This document shows positions 1-8,166 of a stretch of DNA of 34,726 bases, piece after piece. The stretch's first letter is position 1, and each line of letters begins with the position of its first letter. Source of the stretch: an uncultured Treponema sp. GTDB lineage: Bacteria > Spirochaetota > Spirochaetia > Treponematales > Treponemataceae. The notes beneath the pieces were generated by a model. That model was not told the DNA's origin. It did not search any database and saw only the letters and a list, made by a program, of their open reading frames with translations. The position numbers and the translations under genes were made by a program. The stretch covers positions 1-34,726 of the forward strand of contig CAMHLH010000003.1 in the NCBI GenBank assembly GCA_946185925.1. The letters run 5' to 3'.

Positions 1-1
1 C

Positions 2-463
2 ACAGTCTATGCAGATAGAGATTCATATTGCGAAATCGACTACGGAAGCGCAGAGTATGCACCACACAAACTCATTCACACGGCGCCCACACGTGAAATC
101 GGAAGATTGCTTGCAAGCTTGAGTCTTTCCTTCGAGCAGGATTCAGAAGACTGCGACAGGGAAGTCTTGAAGGCGAACAAGATTCAGCAGATTGCGATTG
201 TGTCGTTCTCGTCTCTCCTCAGGGAAAAGCTCAAAGGCTCAGGAATGAAGTGGAGCGTCACCGGACAGAGCCTCAACAAGATTAATATTTTTGTAAAGAT
301 TGCCCCCAGACGAGTTCTTTCCATGACCGTAAAATGCGGGGACTGCGACGTCCAAAAAATCATGGACGCAATCGATGAAACATCTTCTCTAATCAATCGG
401 GACAAAATCGACATGAAGATTACGGGCGAATCCAGACGAATCAACTGGAATGATGACGAGTGA
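2..463 (+). CDS. Hypothetical protein, 5'-truncated by window edge
   Basis: Frame is open from base 2 through the stop at 463; the listed ORF starts at an internal codon (107). No family recognised. Confidence 0.6.
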   Translation, partial: TVYADRDSYCEIDYGSAEYAPHKLIHTAPTREIGRLLASLSLSFEQDSEDCDREVLKANKIQQIAIVSFSSLLREKLKGSGMKWSVTGQSLNKINIFVKIAPRRVLSMTVKCGDCDVQKIMDAIDETSSLINRDKIDMKITGESRRINWNDDE

Positions 464-516
464 GCCGCATAAAAAGACCTCAAACTCAGCGTCGTTCAAA
501 TAAGACACAAAATTCC

Positions 517-535
517 GCACTAAATGTGCTAGAAT
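517..535 (+). promoter_or_regulatory. Candidate operator/promoter of the GNAT cassette (GCAC-TAAAT-GTGC followed by TAGAAT)
   Basis: Inverted repeat GCAC/GTGC abuts a -10-like TAGAAT about 60 bp upstream of the 68-aa ORF; no good -35 seen. Confidence 0.3.
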
Positions 536-594
536 GTTTTTTTAACAAGAGAAAATGTGCTTCCTAAAGAAATAGGATTTTCAGGGAGGAAAAA

Positions 595-801
595 ATGGCA
601 AGACCCATTAGAGAAACACCGATTTTGTTTGGAGAGGATGAGAGAAGGTTCGAAGAAAACATGAGAAATGCAAAATGCGAACTGACGCAGAAAGAATACG
701 ACGAGATGATGGCGAGCTACAAAATGATTCTGGCTTGCCTTGAGCGCGGCGAAGCATCTGAAAAAGTGAGGCTTGAGGCGAAAAGGGAAGCATCAAAATG
801 A
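595..801 (+). CDS. Small (68 aa) protein, putative antitoxin partner of the downstream GNAT
   Basis: Good SD (GGGAGG) before ATG; stop overlaps the start of the downstream GNAT ORF by 4 nt (ATGA). Confidence 0.7.
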   Translation: MARPIRETPILFGEDERRFEENMRNAKCELTQKEYDEMMASYKMILACLERGEASEKVRLEAKREASK

Positions 802-1352
802 TTTCTGATTCAGAATTTTTCGAAAAATATGAAATCAAAAAGCTCCCCAGCGATGTTTTTGTGACTGATTTTGACTGTGGCGATGAAGATTTGAACGATT
901 TTATCAAAAATGAGGCGCATCTTTACAAAAATCAATTTCTTGCAATGCCGTATATCCTGACGCGAAGGGGGGAAATAGATAAAATATTTGCGTACTTTAC
1001 TCTTGCAAACGACAAAATCGCTGTAACGGATTTTCCAACGAATAGCCAATTCAACAAATTCAAGAGAGCGAATTTCAACAGAGAAAAATTTTTGCGGAGC
1101 TATCCGTCCGTGAAAATAGGACGCCTTGCGATTAGCAGAGAATTGCAAGGACAAGGAATCGGAACACACCTTTTACGGTTCATAAAAATATATTTTGTTG
1201 CGGACAACAAAACAGGATGCAGATTCATCACTCTCGACGCATACCGTGGAGCGACGGATTTTTACGCCCGGAACGGATTCGCTTTTCTGCAGGCGAAGGA
1301 CGACAACCCCACGCAGCTGATGTATTTTGATTTGATGAAAATCAAAATGTAG
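798..1352 (+). CDS. GNAT family N-acetyltransferase, TacT/AtaT toxin-like
   Basis: Motifs 'FDCGDEDLNDFI', acetyl-CoA loop 'RLAISRELQGQGIGTHLL', and 'FYARNGF...MYFDLMKI' are typical of TA-type GNATs. Confidence 0.8.
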   Translation: MISDSEFFEKYEIKKLPSDVFVTDFDCGDEDLNDFIKNEAHLYKNQFLAMPYILTRRGEIDKIFAYFTLANDKIAVTDFPTNSQFNKFKRANFNREKFLRSYPSVKIGRLAISRELQGQGIGTHLLRFIKIYFVADNKTGCRFITLDAYRGATDFYARNGFAFLQAKDDNPTQLMYFDLMKIKM

Positions 1353-1374
1353 AATTCCGTAAAATTTTTCATCT

Positions 1375-1417
1375 GCCGCTCGCGAACGAACTTTGCGGGT
1401 GGCGGCGATTTTTTTCA
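1375..1417 (+). terminator. Putative intrinsic terminator after the GNAT gene
   Basis: GCCGC...GCGGC arms followed by a T-run (GATTTTTTTC). Confidence 0.5.
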
Positions 1418-1442
1418 TTTTTTTCGTGCTTTCTGTGTTAAA

Positions 1443-3653
1443 ATGATAGAAATGCGGTTTCCAACAAAAACAGAACGGATAATTCTTTCAATTTTTCTCA
1501 TAACACTCTCTCTGCTCTTTTCTTCATGCAAGAAAGACAGCAGGCCTCCAAAACTCGTCATCGGGCAGGATTTCTACTATTGGGAGGCCGATGCGGACGC
1601 GACATACGGAGACGCAATGAAGAACGCGCGGAACTTCAAGAAGCTCGACGATTACTCCGAGAACAATTTGATGAACGTTTTGGGACGGGAGCCGCATTAT
1701 GTCTGGGTTCGAGCGGAATTCGAGATTCCTGAGATGTTCAAGAACCAGCCGCTCGGTATGGTGATTCCGCACTTGAGATTCGCGGAGCAGGTCTTCTGCA
1801 ACGGGACTTTCATCTCGCAATACGGAGCGTTTCCGCCGCACGAGCAGTCGACGCTCTTCAAGGCGCACTTCTTCAGTTTTCCGCTGGACATACTGGAGCA
1901 GAACGGAAAGAACATTGTCCTAATCAGAATATTCACCCAGGGGGCGAGCGGAATTTCAAGCCACGCGTTCATCTGGCCCACAAGGTTCGCGTATCCGGCG
2001 TTCGAGAAAATCAACTTCAACCACACGAGAATCTACATGCTCATGTTCGGCATCATGCTCTTCACCGGCATTCTCTACGCCAGCCTCTACATGAACTTGA
2101 AGGAATTCAAGGAATTCAGGACATTTGCCGCCCTCAATTTCGTCACGCTCATATTCATCTCGTACTTTTTCGCGACGGAGATTCCATTCTACACCGACGG
2201 CCACATTCCGCACCTTCTGTTCACGAAATTCACGCTCTGCATACCGGCTTATCTCATCCTCTATTTCACTCCAAAATTCACTTCAGAATACTACGGCTCT
2301 ATAAGCCCAAAGCCCATAAGCTTCATCAGGCACGCGACCGTTATTCTGCAAACGACCCTAACCCTGCTGGCTCCAAGCTACACATTCCTCCTCAAGATAT
2401 ATCCGTTGATGATTTTTCTCATCATTGTGCAAATCGTCAATGGGGCTGTTGATTTCGCCATAAACGTAAGGAACAAGAAAACAAGGAAGCAGGCAATCGA
2501 AGTCATAATAGGATTCATCCCCGCCTTCATAAGCGGTATCCTCGACGTGGGGCTGAGGCTCCACGACAACACGACGGCCTACCCCTACTTCGTGATTTTC
2601 GGCTGGCAGTTTTCGATAGTGCTTTTCATAGCCCTTTTGGGTAGAAGATTCGGCTTGATGTATAAAAAGAACCTCCAACTCTCCGAGCACCTCATGGAGG
2701 AAGTCGACATACGGACCCAGGACTTGAAGGACGCGAATTTGGCGCTCTCGATGCTCAACGAACGGCTCGAAAGGGACAAGCACCGCTCCGACATGGATTT
2801 GGAGATGGCCTCGGTCGTGCAGAGGAAGTTTCTTCCAAGGCCGAACCGGCAGTTCAGGAGATGGGAAATCTCGGTCTGCTATCTTCCGCAGTCGAAAGTC
2901 TCCGGCGACTTCTACGACTACTACAGCTACAACGACACTTTGAACGGAGTCACGCTTTTCGACGTCTCCGGGCATGGACTTTCCGCGAGCCTGGTCACGA
3001 TGCTTTCAAAGAACATAATCTCAAGGGCTTTCCAAACGGGGTTCAGGAGAAGGGAAAATGTGAAATACATCCTCAACAAGATAAACAATCAGATAATCAA
3101 GGAGAAAGGAAGTATTGAGAACTACATGACGGGCATCCTCTGCCGGTTCGAACCAGCAAGCGACAAGCAGACCTGCGAGGTGGAGCTTTGCAACGCAGGG
3201 CACCCCTACCCGCTCTTGTTCAACGCAAAGACGAACGAAGTGAAGGAATTGAAGGGGAACGACGGCGCGAAGCATTACGGAGCCATCGGAATGAAGGGCA
3301 TCATGGTCTCATTCGCCCAGTCGAACTTTGTGATGGAAACCGACGACATGCTCATCTTCTACACGGACGGTTTGACGGAAGCTTCAAATTCAAGGCAGGA
3401 GCAGTTCGGAATCGAAAAAATCAAGGAAATCATAAAGGAATGCCACGAACGCGAAACGAACGAGATAATCGAGCGGATTCTAAAAGACGTCGATGAATTT
3501 TCGGAGCACAGAGGGTTCGACGACGACATAACAATCATAATCGCGAAAAGAACCGACGGAAGCAAATATGTCGAGGGGGAATACGCTGACGAAGACAATC
3601 TCGAAGCGGACGACGACGAACAGCAGTACGAAGAGCTTGAGGCCGTCGACTAA
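1443..3653 (+). CDS. 7TM sensor (7TMR-DISM-like) with C-terminal SpoIIE/PP2C serine phosphatase domain; start may be Met at 1452
   Basis: Lipobox-like 'LLFSSCKK', sensor region, multiple TM helices, coiled linker, then 'VSGDFYDYY...TLFDVSGHGLSASLV...LCNAGHPYPLLF...FYTDGLTEA...DDDITIIIAKR'. Confidence 0.88.
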   Translation: MIEMRFPTKTERIILSIFLITLSLLFSSCKKDSRPPKLVIGQDFYYWEADADATYGDAMKNARNFKKLDDYSENNLMNVLGREPHYVWVRAEFEIPEMFKNQPLGMVIPHLRFAEQVFCNGTFISQYGAFPPHEQSTLFKAHFFSFPLDILEQNGKNIVLIRIFTQGASGISSHAFIWPTRFAYPAFEKINFNHTRIYMLMFGIMLFTGILYASLYMNLKEFKEFRTFAALNFVTLIFISYFFATEIPFYTDGHIPHLLFTKFTLCIPAYLILYFTPKFTSEYYGSISPKPISFIRHATVILQTTLTLLAPSYTFLLKIYPLMIFLIIVQIVNGAVDFAINVRNKKTRKQAIEVIIGFIPAFISGILDVGLRLHDNTTAYPYFVIFGWQFSIVLFIALLGRRFGLMYKKNLQLSEHLMEEVDIRTQDLKDANLALSMLNERLERDKHRSDMDLEMASVVQRKFLPRPNRQFRRWEISVCYLPQSKVSGDFYDYYSYNDTLNGVTLFDVSGHGLSASLVTMLSKNIISRAFQTGFRRRENVKYILNKINNQIIKEKGSIENYMTGILCRFEPASDKQTCEVELCNAGHPYPLLFNAKTNEVKELKGNDGAKHYGAIGMKGIMVSFAQSNFVMETDDMLIFYTDGLTEASNSRQEQFGIEKIKEIIKECHERETNEIIERILKDVDEFSEHRGFDDDITIIIAKRTDGSKYVEGEYADEDNLEADDDEQQYEELEAVD

Positions 3654-3680
3654 GCTGATGATTTTTGAGAAGGAATTGGC

Positions 3681-3737
3681 CATTTCGACTTCGCTCAATG
3701 ACCGATTTCGACTTCGCTCAATGACCGATTTCGACTT
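3681..3737. repeat. 23-bp tandem repeat (atttcgacttcgctcaatgaccg), about 2.4 copies
   Basis: ATTTCGACTTCGCTCAATGACC at 3682-3703 and 3705-3726, then partial ATTTCGACTT at 3728-3737. Confidence 0.85.
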
Positions 3738-3753
3738 GTTTCGGCACCCTCAA

Positions 3754-3782
3754 TTTTCAAGTGTCGATTATTCATCTATAAT
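3754..3782 (+). promoter_or_regulatory. Predicted sigma70 promoter of dnaE (TTTTCA-17-TATAAT)
   Basis: Perfect TATAAT at 3777-3782, 17-nt spacer, TTTTCA at 3754-3759; 7 nt then ATG at 3790. Confidence 0.6.
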
Positions 3783-3789
3783 TCCCTCC

Positions 3790-6700
3790 ATGGCTGATTA
3801 TCACGTTTTCGATTCCGCCCCAGAGGGCACACCTGTTGCAAATTTCGTACACTTGCACGTACATTCCGATTATTCTCTTTTGGATTCCTGCGCCAAGCTC
3901 GACGACCTCGTAGCCAAGGCGAAGAAGCTGAACATGCCGGCGTTGGCTCTGACCGACCATGGAAACATGTTCGGCGCGCTCAACTTTGAAAAGCTCTGCC
4001 ACGTCAACGGCATTAACCCGATTGTGGGCGAGGAATTCTACGTCGCCTACGGAAGCCACCTCGAAAAGAACGACGTCCCCTATTCAAGGAAGGGCGAGGA
4101 CGGAGACAGGCACGCCCACTACTTCCACCTGATTCTGCTCTGCGAGAACCAGACCGGCTACAAGAACATGTGCTGGCTTTCTTCAATCGCCTACCAGGAG
4201 GGGCTCTACTACGGAAAACCCAGAATCGACTACGAGCTGCTCGAAAAATACCACGAGGGACTCATCTGCTGTTCCGCCTGCATCGCGGGAGAACTTCCGC
4301 AGCTCATTTTGGCGGGCAAGGAAGACGAGGCCAAGGAGATGGCACTCAAGTACAAGAATCTTTTCGGCCCTGACCACTACTATCTTGAGCTGCAGGACCA
4401 CGGAATCCCCGAACAGAAAATCGTCAACGACAAGCTCATAGAAATGTCGAGGGAACTGGACATTCCTCTCGTCGTTACGAACGACATCCACTACGTCGAA
4501 AAGGAGGACGCGGAGGCGCAGGACGCGCTCAGGTGCATCGGCTTCAAGAGACTTCTGGACGAGCCGCACTCCAAGATGGGCGTGGAAGGCAGGGACGAAT
4601 TCTACTTCAAGACGGAGGAGGAGATGAGGTTGCTCTTCCCCGAACTTCCAGAGGCGTACGCGAACACGGTCAAAATCGCGAACATGTGCGACCTGACAAT
4701 CCACCAGTACAAGACGCAGGAACTCAAGGCCTGCCTCCCCCGATTCACGCTGCCGAAGGAATTCCAGAAGCACGACGACTACACGAAGAACCAGGACGAC
4801 TATGTGCGCTACCTCGTGGAGAAGGGACTCCGCATGAGGTACAAGGAAATCACCCCGGAAATCCGGGAGCGAGCCGAATACGAACTCGGAGTAATCTTCC
4901 AGATGGGCTTCTCCGGCTACTTCCTCATCGTTTGGGAATTCATCAACTGGTCAAAGTCCACATACGACAACGTGAACGACAGACCCAAGCCCTACATTCC
5001 AATCGGACCGGGACGAGGCTCTGGAGCGGGTTCACTCGTAGCCTACTGCATGACAATCACGGACATCGACCCCTTCCGCTTCAAGTTGATTTTCGAGCGA
5101 TTCTTGAACCCGGAGCGCGTCTCCATGCCGGATTTCGACGTGGACATGGACTTCGACTACAGGCAGGACATCATCCAGCACACGCGAGACCTCTACGGCG
5201 ACCCGCAAGTCGGGCACATCGTCACGTTCGGAACGCTCAAGCCGAAGAACTGCATAGCCGACGTTGGACGAGTGCTCGGAATCCCGATTCCCGAAGTCAA
5301 CATGCTCAAGTCGAAAGTCTCGGAAAACTTGAAGACCAAGCTCAAGAACTGCTTCGAGCCGCCGAACGAGAAATTCCCCGACGGAGGCCAGCTCGCCGAA
5401 TACAGGCACGACCCAAGGTACGAGCGGCTCTTCGACATCGCGCTCAAGCTTGAGAACTGCAAACGAAACACTGGTCTGCACGCGTCGGGAATGGTAATCG
5501 GACTCACAGCGTTGCCGGATTGGGCGCCTGTGTTCAAGGACTCCAAGACAGGCGAAGTCGGAGTGCAGTACACGATGGACATAATCGAGCCTTGCGGACT
5601 TGTCAAATTCGACTATCTCGGACTCAAGACGCTATCGCTCATCCGCTACGCCGAGGAAATCATCAACAGGCACAAAAAGCCGGAGGATCCGGTTTTCGTC
5701 TGCTCGAAAGTGAGCGAGACGGACAAGAAGACATTCGACCTCTTCAAAAGGGGAGACTCCGTGGCGGTCTTCCAGTTCGAATCGCCCGGAATGCAGAAAA
5801 TCCTCAAGCAGTTCCAGCCGGAAAAACTCGAGGACCTCGTAGCGTTGAACGCCCTCTACCGCCCAGGCCCGATGGACTGCATCCCCGACTACATCAACGG
5901 AAAATGGAAGCCGGAGACAATCCACTACCCCGACCCTTGTCTGAAGGGAATCCTCGAAGAGACGTACGGCGTAATGGTCTACCAGGAACAAATCATGCAG
6001 GTCTCGCAGAAAATCGCGGGATTCTCGCTCGGTGGAGCCGACATGCTCCGACGCGCCATGGGAAAAAAGAAGCCGGAAGTCATGATGGGAAAGAAGAAGG
6101 AATTTGTGGAGGGAGCCGTAAAGCAGGGATTCGAGGCAAAGCACGCCGAGGACATCTTCGAAATCATGATTCCGTTCGCGGGCTACGGCTTCAACAAGTC
6201 GCACGCGGCGGCATATTCGGTCTTGGCTTACAGGACGGGCTGGCTCAAGGCGAACTATCCGGCGGAATTCATGGCGGCCAACCTGAGGAACGAAATCAAC
6301 ACGACGGACGGACTTCCGGCGTACATCGCAGAAGCCCGAAAGATGGGCATCAAGGTTCTCGCGCCAGACGTGAACAAATCGGACGTCTACTTCGACGTCG
6401 TGAACGGTGAAATCGTCTTCGGACTCAAGGGCGTGAAGGGAATCGGAGAGGGAGTCGCGACAGCGATTGTCGAGGAAAGGACGGAGAACGGCCCGTTCAA
6501 GGACTTCATGGACTTTTTGATGAGGATGATGACGAGGCACGACAAGATGGGAAAACTCTGCGTGAACAAGAAGGCGGTGGAAATCCTCATCAAGGTCGGC
6601 GGCTTCGACAAACTCGACAAGAACCGCCCCACACTGCTCGCGAATTTCGAGGCGGCATTCACGCACGCTGAGAACGTAGTGAACGGAGCGGGAGACAGCG

Positions 6701-7473
6701 ACTTCGACCTCTTCGCAGACACCGACGAGAAGACAGTCTCCGACTTCGTTTTCCAGGAACTCCCCGACATCTCCAAAATCGAAAAGCTCAACATGGAAAA
6801 GGAGCTGATTGGAATCTTCGTCTCCGGGCACCCGCTCGACGACTACGAGAAAGCGTTCTCCAAGGCGGATTTGAACTCGCAGAACATCGGAATGATAACG
6901 CAGGCCGAGAAGGCGGAGAAGAAGCGGCTGCAGGAGAGCGGAGCGAACCTCTGGAAGATGAAGGGAGAGGAGAAGAAATACACGGCAGTCGGCATGATTG
7001 AGACCGTCAGGGAAATCACGACGAAGACCGGAAAGAGGATGGCATTCGCGAAAGTGAAGGACTTCTTCGGGGAATTCGACCTGACATTCTTCGAGAGAAC
7101 CTGGCTTGAACTGAAGGAGCAGATACAGCCGGAGAAAGTCTGGGCGTTCATCGGCTCAGTCGACTCGAACCCGAACAGGGACGGCGCTTCCTTCCTCGTG
7201 GACTCCATAGTCGACCCGGAAAAAATACAGGAGAAGGCCATCTCGGAAATCCACATCCAGCTCGACCCGAACATACAAAACGACAGGAACCTTTTCGACC
7301 TGAGGGAATTCTTCTACGGAAACCAGGGTGCGTGCTCAATCTACCTCCACATCGACGCGGACGGGAACACGTACACGATAAAGCTCGGCTCGCAGGTGAC
7401 GGCTCCGCCGACAAAAGAGTACCAGGAAGAACTGAAAGGCCTCCATCTCGTGAAAAATGTGTGGGCGGTTTGA
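3790..7473 (+). CDS. dnaE: DNA polymerase III subunit alpha (ORF track start 3568 is over-extended)
   Basis: PHP motif 'FVHLHVHSDYSLLDS', 'PIGPGRGSGAGSLVAYCMTITDIDP', 'PDFDVDMDFDYRQDII', 'ALYRPGPMDCIPDYINGK', 'YQEQIMQ', 'SHAAAYSVLAYRTGWLKA'. Confidence 0.97.
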   Translation: MADYHVFDSAPEGTPVANFVHLHVHSDYSLLDSCAKLDDLVAKAKKLNMPALALTDHGNMFGALNFEKLCHVNGINPIVGEEFYVAYGSHLEKNDVPYSRKGEDGDRHAHYFHLILLCENQTGYKNMCWLSSIAYQEGLYYGKPRIDYELLEKYHEGLICCSACIAGELPQLILAGKEDEAKEMALKYKNLFGPDHYYLELQDHGIPEQKIVNDKLIEMSRELDIPLVVTNDIHYVEKEDAEAQDALRCIGFKRLLDEPHSKMGVEGRDEFYFKTEEEMRLLFPELPEAYANTVKIANMCDLTIHQYKTQELKACLPRFTLPKEFQKHDDYTKNQDDYVRYLVEKGLRMRYKEITPEIRERAEYELGVIFQMGFSGYFLIVWEFINWSKSTYDNVNDRPKPYIPIGPGRGSGAGSLVAYCMTITDIDPFRFKLIFERFLNPERVSMPDFDVDMDFDYRQDIIQHTRDLYGDPQVGHIVTFGTLKPKNCIADVGRVLGIPIPEVNMLKSKVSENLKTKLKNCFEPPNEKFPDGGQLAEYRHDPRYERLFDIALKLENCKRNTGLHASGMVIGLTALPDWAPVFKDSKTGEVGVQYTMDIIEPCGLVKFDYLGLKTLSLIRYAEEIINRHKKPEDPVFVCSKVSETDKKTFDLFKRGDSVAVFQFESPGMQKILKQFQPEKLEDLVALNALYRPGPMDCIPDYINGKWKPETIHYPDPCLKGILEETYGVMVYQEQIMQVSQKIAGFSLGGADMLRRAMGKKKPEVMMGKKKEFVEGAVKQGFEAKHAEDIFEIMIPFAGYGFNKSHAAAYSVLAYRTGWLKANYPAEFMAANLRNEINTTDGLPAYIAEARKMGIKVLAPDVNKSDVYFDVVNGEIVFGLKGVKGIGEGVATAIVEERTENGPFKDFMDFLMRMMTRHDKMGKLCVNKKAVEILIKVGGFDKLDKNRPTLLANFEAAFTHAENVVNGAGDSDFDLFADTDEKTVSDFVFQELPDISKIEKLNMEKELIGIFVSGHPLDDYEKAFSKADLNSQNIGMITQAEKAEKKRLQESGANLWKMKGEEKKYTAVGMIETVREITTKTGKRMAFAKVKDFFGEFDLTFFERTWLELKEQIQPEKVWAFIGSVDSNPNRDGASFLVDSIVDPEKIQEKAISEIHIQLDPNIQNDRNLFDLREFFYGNQGACSIYLHIDADGNTYTIKLGSQVTAPPTKEYQEELKGLHLVKNVWAV

Positions 7474-7527
7474 CGTTTTTTGATTATTCATTAGTAGACA
7501 AGAAAGATAAATTTTCAAGGAGGCTCC

Positions 7528-8127
7528 ATGCCAACAATTTTGCGCCCGACACTTCAAATAGCGGCGACAGTCGTCTCAATCTACACGCTCGTATGCTTCA
7601 TCCGGGTCTTCCTCACATGGATTCCAAGCGCGGCCTACAGCCCGTTCGGCCAGTTCCTCGCCCGGATTTGCGACCCGTACCTCGACCTCTTCAAGAGGCT
7701 CGGACTCCGAATCGGCAGGCTTGACTTGTCGGCGGCGGTGGCAATCTGCGCGCTCTGGGGGCTTTCCTACATACTCACGTCCCTCGCAAACGGCCAGAGA
7801 ATAACAGTCGGAATCATCCTGTCGCTTGTCGTGGGAATGATTTGGAACATTTTCTCTTCCGTCTTGGGCTTCTTCATCTTCCTGTTGATAATCAGGCTCG
7901 TTGTCCTTCTAGTCTCGAAATCCACATACGGAACAATCTGGGACTCAATCGACAACTCGATTTCCCCGATAATCTTCGCCATGACATCAATGTTCTACAG
8001 GGGACGCTCGATTTCGTTCAAGGGGGCGGTCGCAATCGCCTTGATTGAAAGCGTGGTTCTTTACGCGCTTGGAAAAATCCTTGTAGAGGGAATGTTGATT
8101 CCGATTCTGATGAACATCGGCATTTGA
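7528..8127 (+). CDS. YggT family integral membrane protein
   Basis: 'LVCFIRVFLTWIPSA...FGQFLARICDPYLDLFKR' is the YggT signature, with a second hydrophobic repeat; SD AAGGAGG. Confidence 0.8.
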   Translation: MPTILRPTLQIAATVVSIYTLVCFIRVFLTWIPSAAYSPFGQFLARICDPYLDLFKRLGLRIGRLDLSAAVAICALWGLSYILTSLANGQRITVGIILSLVVGMIWNIFSSVLGFFIFLLIIRLVVLLVSKSTYGTIWDSIDNSISPIIFAMTSMFYRGRSISFKGAVAIALIESVVLYALGKILVEGMLIPILMNIGI

Positions 8128-8166
8128 ATTTTGCATAAAACGAAAAACCTTCGATAAATATAGTAT

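Noticed and set aside
3568-3789. N-terminal 74-aa extension of DnaE in the ORF track
   Set aside because: Overlaps the SpoIIE gene and the 23-bp repeat and encodes unrelated sequence; PHP domain begins after Met at 3790, which directly follows a TATAAT.
5632-6831. 399-aa minus-strand ORF inside dnaE
   Set aside because: Antisense shadow of a strongly conserved dnaE reading frame; low-complexity Val/Glu/Asp/Leu-rich composition, no recognisable motif.
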